From positions 366,001-430,000 of the forward strand of contig NZ_LMPM01000001.1 in assembly GCF_001423845.1 (NCBI RefSeq): DNA of 64,000 nucleotides, given 5' to 3'. Source of the DNA: Sphingomonas sp. Leaf357 (GTDB lineage Bacteria > Pseudomonadota > Alphaproteobacteria > Sphingomonadales > Sphingomonadaceae). Below, one piece after another: positions 1-8,660 of this stretch. Both the position numbers and the translations under genes were made by a program. The notes under the pieces are model-generated. The model had not been told where the DNA came from. It worked only from the letters and a program-made list of their open reading frames with translations, and did no database searches. The stretch's first letter is position 1; every line of letters begins with the position of its first letter.

Positions 1-169
1 CGACGATCGGGAACAGGATGGGGGCGTGGCCGGTCCAGAAAGCCGGATCGGCGTCCGTCATCAACTGCTTGCCGGACCTGTCGGTGAGCGAGGTGAGTTC
101 GGCGCCATGATAGTTGATCCCGGCGGTGAGCTTGGGGGATTTGATCGTGATGAGGTTGGGTTCAGTCAT
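1..169 (-). CDS. Aldose 1-epimerase family protein (3' part cut by window edge)
   Basis: Only the first ~56 codons are inside the window, read leftwards from 169. The visible N-terminus starts MTEPNLITIKSPKL and then contains YHGAEL, followed by FWTGHAPILFPIV. The pattern of a Gly-Ala-Glu-Leu turn followed by a Trp and AP-x-LFP is typical of the galactose-mutarotase fold in aldose 1-epimerase-like proteins, which interconvert the alpha and beta anomers of sugars or sugar phosphates in the cytosol. A second in-frame ATG lies six bases upstream (175). The AGG at 176-180 on the minus strand is better spaced for the ATG at 169. The catalytic His/Glu lie outside the window, so substrate cannot be judged. 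Confidence 0.7.
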   Translation of the reverse strand, partial: MTEPNLITIKSPKLTAGINYHGAELTSLTDRSGKQLMTDADPAFWTGHAPILFPIV

Positions 170-188
170 GGGCATGGCCTAAAATGTG

Positions 189-293
189 CTTCCCCGGCGA
201 AGGCCGGGGTCCAGTCGCGATGCAGAAGGAAACGGCTGCTGCGCCCGATCATATCCACCTTTCCGACCGGGCCCCGGCCTTCGCCGGGAAGCA
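189..293. repeat. Paired palindromic intergenic repeat (family D)
   Basis: Two inverted copies of a CCCCGGCGAAGGCCGGGG-type palindrome, at about 190-212 and 271-291, lie between the epimerase-like gene and the end of pheT. Each half is itself a hairpin and the two halves pair with each other, which is the architecture of REP/BIME elements. Variants occur at 2737-2820, 3947-3973, 4180-4209, 20240-20266 and 49433-49452. Confidence 0.7.
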
Positions 294-310
294 GCCTCGG
301 AGAGTTGGAA

Positions 311-2707
311 TCAGCCCCGCAACGTCGCCCCCAGCTTGACCGCCGCGGCGACGACCTTATCGGAGACCGCCTTCAACTCCTCGTCGGTGAAGCTCTTCGC
401 GGTCGGCTGGAGCGTGATCTCGACGGCGAGGCTCTTCTTGCCCTCCATGCCGGCACCGGTGAAGACGTCGAACAGGCGGGCCGCGACGATATTCGTCTTG
501 TCGGCCCCCTTGATCGCGCGGACGAGAGCATCGGCGGCGAGATCGGCGGGGACGACGAAGGCGAAGTCGCGCGTCACCGATTGCAGCGCGGGCGGCGTGT
601 AGGCCGGGCGCATGAAGCCCCCCCCTTCCTTCAATGGCGCGCGTTTCGCAGGAAGCGCATCGAGATAGAGTTCGACCGCGGCGACCGGGCCGTCGAGGTC
701 GAACGCCTTCAGCACGCTGGGGTGGACCATGCCGAAGGCGGCCAGCACCGTCTTCGGGCCGAGGCGGAGCGTGCCGGACTGGCCGGGGTGCCAGGCGTCG
801 CCAGCTTCGCCCATCACCTGCAGGTTCTCCACCGGTGCTCCGGCGGCGGCGAGCAGGGCCAGCGCCTCGCCCTTGGCGTCGAACGCGTCGAATGCCGCCG
901 CCTTGCCGCCGCGCCAGCCGCGCGGGCGGGACGATCCGGCGAGGACGACGCCCAACGTCGCGCGCTCCTTGTCGGCGAGATAGCGGCGGCCGATCTCGAA
1001 CAGGCGGACGCTGGTCGCGCCGCGCTTGAGATTGCGTTCCGCCGCCGCGAGCAGACCCGGCAGCAGCGACGGGCGCATGACCTTCAATTCCTCGCTGATC
1101 GGATTGGCGAGCGTCCAGGCCCCGCCACCGAACGGAGCGGCCTGCGTGTCGGACAGAAAGCTCCACGTCACGGCTTCATCGAGACCGCGCGCGGCGGCGG
1201 CGCGGCGGGCGCGGCGTTCGAGCTTCTGTTCGGGCGTGGCGGTAGGCTTGGCGACGCCGGGCAGGCGGGCAAGCGGGATCGACGGCACCTTGTCGATGCC
1301 TTCGATACGGATCACTTCCTCGACCAGATCGGCCGGGCCGTCGACGTCGCGACGCCAGGTCGGGACGGTGACCTGCCAGTTGCCATCGACGGTGAAGCCG
1401 AGGCTTTCGAGGATCGCCTGCTGCCGATCGGACGCGATGGCGAGGCCACCCAGGGTTTCGGCCAGCGACGGATCATAGGAGACGGTGCGCTGGTCCGTCG
1501 GCGGCGTGCCGGCGCGCGTGACTCCGCTCGCGGTGCCGCCGCAATGATCGAGTACGAGGCGCGTGGCGATGGCCAGACCGTCCTTGAGGAAGGCGGGATC
1601 GACGCCGCGTTCGAAGCGCTGCCGCGCATCGCTGGTGAGCGCGAGTTTCTGGCCGGTACGGGCGATCGCGTCGGGATCGAAGAAGGCGCATTCGATCAGC
1701 ACGTCGGTGGTCGCATCCGATACGCCGGATTCCTCGCCGCCCATGATCCCGCCGATATCGTGCACATGGGCGTCGTCGGCGATGACGGTCATCGTCGGAT
1801 CGAGCGTGTAGGTCTTGCCGTTGAGCGCCAGCACCTGTTCGCCGGCGACCGCCTTGCGCGCGACGAGGCCACCGCTGAGCTTGGCGCGATCATAGACGTG
1901 CAGCGGGCGACCGAGATCGACCGAGACGAAATTGGTGATGTCGACCAGCACCGAGATCGGCTTCTGCCCGATCGCGGTGAGATAGCGCGCCATCCAGGCC
2001 GGCGCGGCACCGTTGACGACGCCGCTGACGGATTGCGCGTAGAAGGCCGGGCAGCCTTCGGGATCGTCGGTGCGCACGTCCGGGCCGGGGCCCTCGCCGG
2101 CGACCGGCTGGATCGCGTCGACGCGATAGGCCTCGGCCAGCGGCTTCAGCGTGCCGATGCCGGTGGCCGCCAGATCGCGCGCGATGCCGCGCACGCCCAT
2201 GCAATCCTGCTTGTTGGGCGTGATGCTGACGTCGATCACCGGATCGTTCAGGCCGGCATAGTCGGGATAGGCCGTGCCGACGGGGGCGTCGGCGGGGAGT
2301 TCGATGATGCCGTCGTGATCCTCGCCGAGTTCGAGTTCGCGCGTGGAGCACATCATGCCGTTCGACACGACGCCGCGGATCTCGGCGACCTTCAGCGTGA
2401 TGTCGCTGCCCGGGACATAGGCCCCCGGCGCGCCGAACACGCCGACGAGCCCGGCGCGGGCGTTTGGCGCGCCGCAGACGACCTGCATCGGGCCGTCCCC
2501 GGCATCGACCGACAGGACTTGCAGTTTGTCGGCCTGGGGATGGCGTTCGGCGGTGAGGATCTTCGCCACCTTGAACGCGGCCAGCTTCTCGCCCGGATTC
2601 TCGACGCCTTCGACTTCGAGGCCGATGCGGGTCAGCGTTTCGACGATCGCGTCGAGCGAGGCATTGGTGTCGAGATGCTGGCGGAGCCAGTCGAGGGTGA
2701 ACTTCAT
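311..2707 (-). CDS. pheT: Phenylalanine--tRNA ligase beta subunit
   Basis: 798-residue large subunit of the alpha2-beta2 phenylalanyl-tRNA synthetase, which charges tRNA-Phe in the cytosol. The N-terminus MKFTLDWLRQHLDT is the classic PheT start. It is followed by the tRNA-binding/EMAP domain (about residues 40-150), the B3/4 editing domain (HVYDRAKL and neighbouring motifs), B5 (PTWRRDVDGPADLVEEVIR) and a C-terminal ferredoxin-fold anticodon-binding domain ending in EITLQPTAKSFTDEE. Length is normal for the bacterial family. The frame stays open 46 codons upstream, but that stretch is translated repeat DNA, so the ATG at 2707 is used. It lies downstream of pheS, separated by a 121-base gap filled by a palindromic repeat, so the two are probably still one transcript. 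Confidence 0.97.
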   Translation of the reverse strand: MKFTLDWLRQHLDTNASLDAIVETLTRIGLEVEGVENPGEKLAAFKVAKILTAERHPQADKLQVLSVDAGDGPMQVVCGAPNARAGLVGVFGAPGAYVPGSDITLKVAEIRGVVSNGMMCSTRELELGEDHDGIIELPADAPVGTAYPDYAGLNDPVIDVSITPNKQDCMGVRGIARDLAATGIGTLKPLAEAYRVDAIQPVAGEGPGPDVRTDDPEGCPAFYAQSVSGVVNGAAPAWMARYLTAIGQKPISVLVDITNFVSVDLGRPLHVYDRAKLSGGLVARKAVAGEQVLALNGKTYTLDPTMTVIADDAHVHDIGGIMGGEESGVSDATTDVLIECAFFDPDAIARTGQKLALTSDARQRFERGVDPAFLKDGLAIATRLVLDHCGGTASGVTRAGTPPTDQRTVSYDPSLAETLGGLAIASDRQQAILESLGFTVDGNWQVTVPTWRRDVDGPADLVEEVIRIEGIDKVPSIPLARLPGVAKPTATPEQKLERRARRAAAARGLDEAVTWSFLSDTQAAPFGGGAWTLANPISEELKVMRPSLLPGLLAAAERNLKRGATSVRLFEIGRRYLADKERATLGVVLAGSSRPRGWRGGKAAAFDAFDAKGEALALLAAAGAPVENLQVMGEAGDAWHPGQSGTLRLGPKTVLAAFGMVHPSVLKAFDLDGPVAAVELYLDALPAKRAPLKEGGGFMRPAYTPPALQSVTRDFAFVVPADLAADALVRAIKGADKTNIVAARLFDVFTGAGMEGKKSLAVEITLQPTAKSFTDEELKAVSDKVVAAAVKLGATLRG

Positions 2708-2736
2708 GACCGAATATCCGTCACATGCAAAATGAT

Positions 2737-2820
2737 CGTCACCCCAGCGCAGGCTGGGGTCTTTGTGAGGCGGGCGTTGCGTGCGCCAACGGGGAGACCC
2801 CGGCCTGCGCCGGGGTGACG
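2737..2820. repeat. Paired palindromic repeat between pheS and pheT (family D)
   Basis: GTCACCCCAGCGCAGGCTGG at the left and its inverted counterpart near 2798-2820 form a large inverted repeat that fills nearly the whole pheS-pheT spacer. It would fold in the pheST mRNA and may set the relative yield of the two subunits (inference). Confidence 0.7.
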
Positions 2821-2828
2821 AGCCGTGG

Positions 2829-3938
2829 TCACGCGCCCACCCCACCGCTGAGCGTGGGTACGTCGAGCGCGGAGAACCCGTAATGCTTCAGCCAGCGGAT
2901 ATCGCTTTCGAACACGGGGCGCAGATCGTCGATGCCGTATTTCAGCATGGCGAGGCGATCGATGCCGCAGCCGAAGGCGAAGCCCTGCCATTCGTTCGGA
3001 TCGAGATCGCATGCCTCGATCACCTTGCGGTGGACCATGCCGCTGCCCAGCACTTCCATCCAGCCGTCGCTGCCGCCGATGACGCGCTTGCCCTTTGCGA
3101 GGCTGAAGCCGACATCGACCTCGGCGCTGGGTTCGGTGAACGGGAAATAGCTCGGGCGCAGGCGCAGGACGACGTCGTCGCGCTCGAAAAAGGCGCGCAG
3201 GAAGGTTTCCAGCGTCCATTTCAGATGGCCGAGCGTGATGCCCTTGTCGATCACCAGGCCCTCGATCTGGTGGAACATCGGGGTGTGCGTGGCGTCCCAA
3301 TCGGAGCGATAGACGCGGCCGGGCGCGATGATGCGGATCGGCTCGCCGGCCTTTTGCGTGCGGCGTGCGACATCGACCATCGTGCGGATCTGCACCGGCG
3401 AGGTGTGGGTGCGCAGCACCATCGGCGGTTCGTGATCGCCGGCGAGATAGAAAGTGTCCTGCATCGCGCGTGCAGGATGCGTCTCGGGAATGTTGAGCGC
3501 GCTGAAATTGTGCCAGTCGTCCTCGATCTCCGGGCCGGTGGCGACCGCGAAGCCGAGATCGGCGAAGATCTCGGCCAGTTCGTCCATCACCTGGCTGACC
3601 GGGTGGATCGTACCGGCGGGCACGGCGTCCGCGGGCAGCGTCATGTCGAGCGTCTCGCGGGCCAGGCGCGCATCGAGATCGGCGCGCTCCAACGTGGCTT
3701 TGCGCTCGGCGATGGCGGTGGTGACGGCTTCGCGCAGACCCTGGATGCGCGGACCCTGCGTCAGGCGTTCGTCGGGCGACATGCCGCCCAACGTCTTGAG
3801 CAAAGCGGTGACGACGCCGGCCTTGCCCAGCGCGTGGACGCGGCACGCCTCCAGTGCGTCGAGGCCGCCGGCGGCGGTGATGCCCGCGATGAGGTCCGTC
3901 TTGAGCTGGTCGATATCGGTCGATGGATCTGGGATCAC
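2829..3938 (-). CDS. pheS: Phenylalanine--tRNA ligase alpha subunit
   Basis: 369-residue catalytic subunit of phenylalanyl-tRNA synthetase. The N-terminal coiled-coil arm (about residues 1-95) is followed by the class II aminoacyl-tRNA synthetase core. Visible class II signatures include [19 protein letters not shown], the motif 2 region ([32 protein letters not shown]) and motif 3 ([19 protein letters not shown]). Length fits the family. The gene order rpmI-rplT-pheS-pheT on one strand matches the widespread bacterial arrangement, though a terminator follows rplT and the 346-base gap suggests pheST also has its own promoter. The ATG at 3938 ([10 protein letters not shown]) lies just inside a repeat-bordered spacer. 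Confidence 0.97.
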   Translation of the reverse strand: MIPDPSTDIDQLKTDLIAGITAAGGLDALEACRVHALGKAGVVTALLKTLGGMSPDERLTQGPRIQGLREAVTTAIAERKATLERADLDARLARETLDMTLPADAVPAGTIHPVSQVMDELAEIFADLGFAVATGPEIEDDWHNFSALNIPETHPARAMQDTFYLAGDHEPPMVLRTHTSPVQIRTMVDVARRTQKAGEPIRIIAPGRVYRSDWDATHTPMFHQIEGLVIDKGITLGHLKWTLETFLRAFFERDDVVLRLRPSYFPFTEPSAEVDVGFSLAKGKRVIGGSDGWMEVLGSGMVHRKVIEACDLDPNEWQGFAFGCGIDRLAMLKYGIDDLRPVFESDIRWLKHYGFSALDVPTLSGGVGA

Positions 3939-3946
3939 TGGCTACT

Positions 3947-4209
3947 CCGTCATCCCCGCGCAGGCGGGGATCCATAATGTGTGCTTGCCGCTGGCGCGCA
4001 TACAGCCGCGCGGTTGGCGCCTCATCGGAACCCGATGAATTTACGTCGTCCCGTTCGTTTCGAGCGAAGTCGAGAAACAAGCCGCGCGTGCAAGGCTAGG
4101 GTTTCTCGACTTCGCTCGAAACGAACGGCAAAAGGGATGCAAGTCAAAACCACGTCATCCTGCTTGTCTCGCTCCTCCGACATGGATTCCCGCCTTCGCG
4201 GGAATGACG
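3947..4209. repeat. Composite repeat block upstream of pheS (families D and B)
   Basis: The 346-base gap between pheS and rplT is mostly repeat. A CATCCCCGCGCAGGCGGGGA palindrome sits at 3950-3970. A long inverted repeat CGTTTCGAGCGAAGTCGAGAA / TTCTCGACTTCGCTCGAAACG lies at 4051-4128. A TTCCCGCCTTCGCGGGAA palindrome lies at 4185-4203. The remaining bases contain no convincing ORF. The pheS promoter must lie in or beside these repeats but could not be picked out. Confidence 0.65.
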
Positions 4210-4221
4210 AGGAAAGCGATA

Positions 4222-4256
4222 AAGAAAAGGGCGCCGGTGGGAAACCACCGACGCCC
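4222..4256 (-). terminator. Rho-independent terminator of rpmI-rplT
   Basis: On the minus strand the sequence forms a GC-rich stem, GGGGCGTCGGTGG paired with CCACCGGCGCCC around a TTTC loop, followed by CTTTTCTTTAT. It lies 29 bases beyond the rplT stop codon. Confidence 0.8.
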
Positions 4257-4284
4257 CAAATCTCGCTGCTCGCGGCAGGTCGCC

Positions 4285-4650
4285 TCAGGCGGCCTGGGGC
4301 AGAGCCGCCTTCGCCTGCGCGATGATGGCGCTAAATGCGGCACCTTCGTGCATCGCGATGTCGGCCAGGACCTTGCGGTCGAGATCGATGTTCGCGAGCT
4401 TCAGGCCGTGCATGAACGTGCCGTAGGTCAGGCCTTCCATGCGGACGGCGGCGTTGATGCGCTGGATCCAGAGCGCGCGGAACGAGCGCTTCTTAACCTT
4501 GCGATCGCGATACGCGTACTGGCCGGCCTTTTCGACCGCCTGCCGCGCGATGCGGATGGTGTTCTTGCGGCGGCCATAATAGCCCTTGGCCTGGCCGAGG
4601 ATCCGCTTGTGCTTTGCGTGGGTGGTTACACCCCGTTTTACGCGTGCCAT
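4285..4650 (-). CDS. rplT: 50S ribosomal protein L20
   Basis: 121-residue, strongly basic protein beginning [18 protein letters not shown] and containing [19 protein letters not shown] and [20 protein letters not shown], all hallmark L20 sequence. It binds 23S rRNA early in large-subunit assembly; in many bacteria L20 also represses its own operon. It follows rpmI by 13 bases and is terminated by the hairpin at 4222-4256. infC, which often heads this operon, is not upstream here. Confidence 0.98.
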   Translation of the reverse strand: MARVKRGVTTHAKHKRILGQAKGYYGRRKNTIRIARQAVEKAGQYAYRDRKVKKRSFRALWIQRINAAVRMEGLTYGTFMHGLKLANIDLDRKVLADIAMHEGAAFSAIIAQAKAALPQAA

Positions 4651-4663
4651 GTCCTATATCCCC

Positions 4664-4867
4664 TTACTTGAGCCCGTAAGGCGCCCACGCCTTTACGGTG
4701 GCCGTATCGGCCTTCGACAGCACCTTGGTGCCGCGGTTCTGGCGGATATACTTGCTGTTGTGGCTGATCAGGCGGTGGCGCTTGCCGGCGACGCCGTGCT
4801 TCAGCAGGCCGCTGGCGGTGAGCTTGAAGCGTTTCTTGACGCCGCTCTTCGTCTTCAGTTTGGGCAT
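4664..4867 (-). CDS. rpmI: 50S ribosomal protein L35
   Basis: 67-residue basic protein, MPKLKTKSGVKKRFKLTASG followed by KHRLISHNSKYIRQNRG-like sequence, typical of bacterial L35. It is a structural component of the large ribosomal subunit. A clear ribosome-binding site (AAAGGA) precedes the ATG at 4867. It is the first gene of the two-gene ribosomal operon here; the promoter probably lies in the 160 bases between it and the divergent AsmA gene, but no box is convincing. Confidence 0.98.
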   Translation of the reverse strand: MPKLKTKSGVKKRFKLTASGLLKHGVAGKRHRLISHNSKYIRQNRGTKVLSKADTATVKAWAPYGLK

Positions 4868-5027
4868 TTTCGTCCTTTCAAAATCGCGGGCGCTTATGAA
4901 TAGCCACGGCAGCCCATACCGGCCGGACCATTCCTCTTACTCGCGGAGAAGTCGGGGCGCATAGCCGCAGGGTCGGGCAAATGCAACCCGGCGGAACGAT
5001 TCGCCGTCGCGGCGCGCTTGCACGCGG

Positions 5028-7157
5028 ATGGCCGATGAACCCGAGATCGCAACGACCCCGCCAGCCGCCCCCGCGCCGCCCGCGCCGCGCTGGTACAGGC
5101 GGCGCTATCGCGGCGCGACTCCGCTCGGCTGGCTGCGACGTATCCTGCTGGGCCTGCTCGCGCTGATCGCGGCGGTGTGGGTGATCCTGTTCGTCACCAA
5201 GGGACGGTTCCTGAAATCGACCTTCGAACGCGTGGTGGGCAGGCTGACCGATCGCACCGTTACCGTGCGTGGTGATTTCCAGCTGTATTTCGCGCCGCTC
5301 GACATCAAGTTCCTGGCCGAGGGAATCACGATCTCCAACCCCGCCTGGGCGACGCGGCCGAACCTGTTCGACGCCAAGCGGATCGATACTCGGATCGCAC
5401 CGCTGTCGCTGATCTTCGGCAAGCGACGGATGCGCTGGCTGGACCTGAGCGATGCCGCGATCGACCTGGAATGGAATGCCGCGCACGACCGCAACACCTG
5501 GACGTTCGGCGAGAAAAAGGGCGGCAAGCGGCTGGAGTTTCCGATCATCGGCCGGGCGACCGTGGCGGGCACGACGCTGCGTTATCTCGATTCGCGGTTG
5601 CGGCTGGAAACCGACCTGAAGTTCGAGACGATCACGTCGCGCGACGCACGAATCGGCGATGCGGTGCACTTCACCGGCACGGGCACGGTCCGGGCGACAC
5701 CGTTCCGGCTTTCCGGCGCGTTGATGTCGCCGGACGCGACCGTGGCGCGGGGCAAGAACCAGTTGCTGCTGCGCGCCTTCGCCGCGCACAACCGGATCGA
5801 CGTGACCGGCACGCTGCCCAGCATCGCCGAGATCGAGGACGTGCCGTTGAAGGTCGAGGCACGGGGACGCAATGTCGCCGAACTGCTCGGCATCATCGGC
5901 GTCGTGACCCCCGCGACCCGCGCCTACCGGCTGAACGCGCAACTGGTGAAAAGCGGGATCGACTACACCTTTACCGGGCTGACCGGGCGGTTCGGCGACA
6001 GCGACATCGCCGGGCGCTTCACGGTCAGCCAGACCGAGCCCAAGGTGCATATCGACGCGGCGCTGACCACGCGGCGGCTGGATATCATCGATGTCGCGCC
6101 GTTCATCGGCTACAATCCCGATATCGTCGCGACCAAGGGCGCGGTCGCCGCCGCCGCCGCGACCGGCGCGGCGCCGGCGCGGGTGATGCCCGACGCGCCG
6201 CTGAACATCGAGGCGATGAAGGCGTTCGACGCCGACCTGAACTGGCGCGTCGGGATCGTACGGTCGAAGAACGTGCCGATCTCGAACATCGCGCTGACAC
6301 TGAAGCTGAAGGATCAGGTGCTGACCCTGTCGCCGCTGACGATGACGATGTCGCGTGGCGACGTCGCCGCCGACGTGACGATCGATACGCGCCGCCGCCC
6401 GGCGCACACGACCTACGACATCCGCCTCGCCTCGACGCCGATGGGCCGGTTGCTCGCCGGGTTCGGCGTGGCGGAGGCCGGCACGACGGGGACGATCAAG
6501 GGTCGCGTCCAGCTGGCCGGCGACGGCGACACGGTGCACGATTCGCTCAGCTCCGCGAACGGGCGGATCGCGTTCACGATGCCGCAGGGGACGTTCTGGA
6601 CGCGCAACGTGCAGCTGGCCGAACTGGACATCGGCACGTTCGTGCAGAAGCTGATCCAGGACAAACTGAAGAAGCCGGTGACGATCAATTGCGGTGCGAT
6701 CGCGTTTACGGTGCGCAACGGCATCGCGGCGGCGGACCCGATCCTGATTGATACCGAGAAGAACGTGATCGCCGGGCGCGGCGGGTTCAGCTTCCGCACC
6801 GAGGCGCTGGACCTCGCGTTCCGCGCCGACGGCAAGAAGTTCAGCCTGTTCTCCGGCCAGTCGCCGGTCGGGCTGGGCGGCTATTTCGCGGCGCCGGCGA
6901 TCAACCCGATCAGCCCGCAACTGCTGACCCGTGCGGGGGTCGGCCTCGGCCTCGGGCTGGTGGCGACGCCGATCGGCGCGGTGCTGGCGTTCGTCGATGT
7001 GGGGGACGCGAAGGCGGCGGCGTGCGGCCCGGTGCTGGCCGGCGCGACGGCGGCGCAGCAGCGCACCGTGAAGGGCAAGCCGCGCGACGATGTGGGGACC
7101 GGTACGGCCAAGGTGGAAGACAAAGGCGAGCGGAAGAAGATCCTGGGAATTTTTTGA
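5028..7157 (+). CDS. AsmA family envelope protein
   Basis: 709-residue protein with a Pro/Ala- and Arg-rich cytoplasmic start, one transmembrane helix (WLRRILLGLLALIAAVWVILF, about residues 34-54) and a long periplasmic part. After the helix comes FERVVGRLTDRTVTVRGDF and FLAEGITISNPAWA, the N-terminal AsmA signature. The C-terminal region (about 480-640) has the repeated GxIxFxMPxGxxWxRNVxLAE-type AsmA/DUF748 pattern. AsmA-like proteins are thought to form hydrophobic-groove bridges that move phospholipids between the membranes or affect outer-membrane protein assembly. A second, divergent family member lies at 59829-61733. Monocistronic and divergent from rpmI. Confidence 0.9.
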   Translation: MADEPEIATTPPAAPAPPAPRWYRRRYRGATPLGWLRRILLGLLALIAAVWVILFVTKGRFLKSTFERVVGRLTDRTVTVRGDFQLYFAPLDIKFLAEGITISNPAWATRPNLFDAKRIDTRIAPLSLIFGKRRMRWLDLSDAAIDLEWNAAHDRNTWTFGEKKGGKRLEFPIIGRATVAGTTLRYLDSRLRLETDLKFETITSRDARIGDAVHFTGTGTVRATPFRLSGALMSPDATVARGKNQLLLRAFAAHNRIDVTGTLPSIAEIEDVPLKVEARGRNVAELLGIIGVVTPATRAYRLNAQLVKSGIDYTFTGLTGRFGDSDIAGRFTVSQTEPKVHIDAALTTRRLDIIDVAPFIGYNPDIVATKGAVAAAAATGAAPARVMPDAPLNIEAMKAFDADLNWRVGIVRSKNVPISNIALTLKLKDQVLTLSPLTMTMSRGDVAADVTIDTRRRPAHTTYDIRLASTPMGRLLAGFGVAEAGTTGTIKGRVQLAGDGDTVHDSLSSANGRIAFTMPQGTFWTRNVQLAELDIGTFVQKLIQDKLKKPVTINCGAIAFTVRNGIAAADPILIDTEKNVIAGRGGFSFRTEALDLAFRADGKKFSLFSGQSPVGLGGYFAAPAINPISPQLLTRAGVGLGLGLVATPIGAVLAFVDVGDAKAAACGPVLAGATAAQQRTVKGKPRDDVGTGTAKVEDKGERKKILGIF

Positions 7158-7199
7158 GGGCACGGCTTCGGGCTCCCCGCACGACCTTTAACCACTCTC

Positions 7200-7284
7200 C
7201 GTTCGTGCTGAGCTTGTCGAAGCCCGTGCCATGAACGTAACTCGCACTTGGGACATGCCGTTCGACCGGCTCAGGGCGAACGGG
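7200..7284. repeat. Paired palindromic repeat (family A)
   Basis: GTTCGTGCTGAGCTTGTCGA at the left pairs with the inverted TTCGACCGGCTCAGGGCGAA at the right across about 40 bases. The element lies between the convergent AsmA and DUF2809 genes. Related pairs occur at 28010-28095, 34790-34874, 38539-38622 and 52310-52398, with a half element at 46043-46070. Confidence 0.75.
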
Positions 7285-7663
7285 GGGTTGTTGTATGGAC
7301 ACGCCACAATCGTTCCGCCGCCAGCACGATCAGCGCGCCGATCGCGTAAGCGATGAAGTCCCTCACCTCGAAGCTCGTGCCGAGCACCGTGCGGGCGAGC
7401 GCGCTATGGCCAAGGCCGAGACGGTCGACGAGATGGACATATTGGCCGACCTCCACCGCGCAGGCGACGGCGAAGGCGACGCCGATCGCGGCGCGGACAT
7501 CGAGTGGCGTCATGGTGCGGAGCGCGGCGTAGAGCAGGACGACGACGATGCTGTCCCCGGCATAGGGGCGGATCAGCCCATCATGAACGTAGCGTGCGAT
7601 CAGCACCTCGATCGCGAACAGGGCGAGCGTCGCGCAACCGTAGACCAGACGCCGACTGTTCAT
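7271..7663 (-). CDS. DUF2809 domain-containing membrane protein
   Basis: 130-residue integral membrane protein with about four hydrophobic helices. The motif RPYAGDSIVVVLLYAALRT followed by AVEVGQYVHLVD and DFIAYAIGALI matches the DUF2809 family, small inner-membrane proteins of unknown function. It ends inside the palindromic repeat and lies 8 bases downstream of the histidinol-phosphatase-type gene on the same strand, so the two are probably cotranscribed. Function cannot be deduced from context. Confidence 0.85.
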   Translation of the reverse strand: MNSRRLVYGCATLALFAIEVLIARYVHDGLIRPYAGDSIVVVLLYAALRTMTPLDVRAAIGVAFAVACAVEVGQYVHLVDRLGLGHSALARTVLGTSFEVRDFIAYAIGALIVLAAERLWRVHTTTPRSP

Positions 7664-7670
7664 CCGCCGA

Positions 7671-8453
7671 TCAATGGCCGCGACAGGCGAGTGCCTCGAT
7701 GATCTCCTCGACGCGCGCCGGATCGCCCGAGGCGATGACCTCGCCCACGCTGTCGGCGGTGAGCGGATCGCCGGCCCAGTCGCAGACGCGGCCGCCCGCG
7801 CCCTCGATCACCGGGGCGAGTGCCGCGAAATCGTGGATCTTCAAATTCGCCTCGACCACGATATCGAGCCAGCCGCTGGCGACGCAGCCGTAATTGTAGC
7901 AGTCGCCGCCGAGCACCGTGCTCATCACCGCGCTGTCGAGATGTTCGAACGCGTGCAACTGGCTGTCGTCGAACGCGGCGGGCGAGGTGGTGCCGAGCAG
8001 GGCCTTGGCGAGATCGGGGCAGCGCCGCGTGGCGGCGGGCTTGCCGTTGAACAGGGTCGGCTGGCCGACGACGCCGACCCAGCGCTCGCCCAAGATCGGC
8101 TGATCGATCACGCCGAGCATCGACCAGCCCTCGACCATCAAGGCGATCAGCGTGCCGAAGATCGGGCGGCCGGAGATGAAGGCGCGCGTGCCGTCGATCG
8201 GATCGAGCACCCAGGCACGGCCGGACGTCCCCTCCTTCACGCCATATTCCTCGCCGATGATCGCATCGTGCGGGTACGCCTTCTCGATCAGCGCGCGCAT
8301 CGCCGCCTCCGCCGCGCGGTCGGCGAGCGTGACGGGCGAAGCGTCTTCCTTCGCCTCCAGGCCATGAGCGCTGCGGAAATAGGGGCGGATCGCGACGCCG
8401 GCGGCATCGGCGAGCTGGCCGGCAAAGGCGATTTCGGGGCTGGAACTGCGCAT
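7671..8453 (-). CDS. Inositol-monophosphatase-fold phosphatase, histidinol-phosphatase type
   Basis: 260-residue Mg-dependent phosphatase. Metal-binding residues are visible as GEE (E68, E69) and DPIDGT (D84, D87). WVLDPIDGTRAFISGRPIFG is the version found in the HisN-type histidinol-phosphate phosphatases of actinobacteria and alphaproteobacteria, which dephosphorylate L-histidinol phosphate in histidine synthesis. The C-terminal metal Asp is in KIHDFAALAPVIEGAGG. Length fits the family. No other histidine gene is adjacent, so a broader inositol- or sugar-phosphatase role is possible, but the ISGRP-FGTLIAL signature favours HisN. Confidence 0.8.
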   Translation of the reverse strand: MRSSSPEIAFAGQLADAAGVAIRPYFRSAHGLEAKEDASPVTLADRAAEAAMRALIEKAYPHDAIIGEEYGVKEGTSGRAWVLDPIDGTRAFISGRPIFGTLIALMVEGWSMLGVIDQPILGERWVGVVGQPTLFNGKPAATRRCPDLAKALLGTTSPAAFDDSQLHAFEHLDSAVMSTVLGGDCYNYGCVASGWLDIVVEANLKIHDFAALAPVIEGAGGRVCDWAGDPLTADSVGEVIASGDPARVEEIIEALACRGH

Positions 8454-8555
8454 CCGCTTTGCCTAGCCGGGCCGCCGCCGCGTCGCCAGCCCCGTCGTCG
8501 CGGCGATCGCGAACATGGACGGACCGGGGAAACGAACCGATCCGGTGGCGTCGCA

Positions 8556-8585
8556 CACCGGTTATTAGCGGTTCGGTTCTATAAT
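8556..8585 (+). promoter_or_regulatory. Candidate sigma-70 promoter of the diguanylate cyclase gene
   Basis: A perfect TATAAT occurs at 8580-8585 in an otherwise very GC-rich intergenic stretch, about 75 bases before the GGDEF gene start. The -35 region (CACCGG/ACCGGT around 8556-8562) is poor, so the call rests on the -10 box. Confidence 0.4.
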
Positions 8586-8660
8586 GAGGGCAAGAAAGGG
8601 CAGCAGGTTGCGCTACATCCACAACGGGCGTAGCGATCCGATCGATCGCTGGGGGGCGTG

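Noticed and set aside
26..2818. Very long open frame antisense to pheT
   Set aside because: High GC content removes stop codons from the opposite strand; the translation has no domain and pheT is unambiguous on the minus strand.
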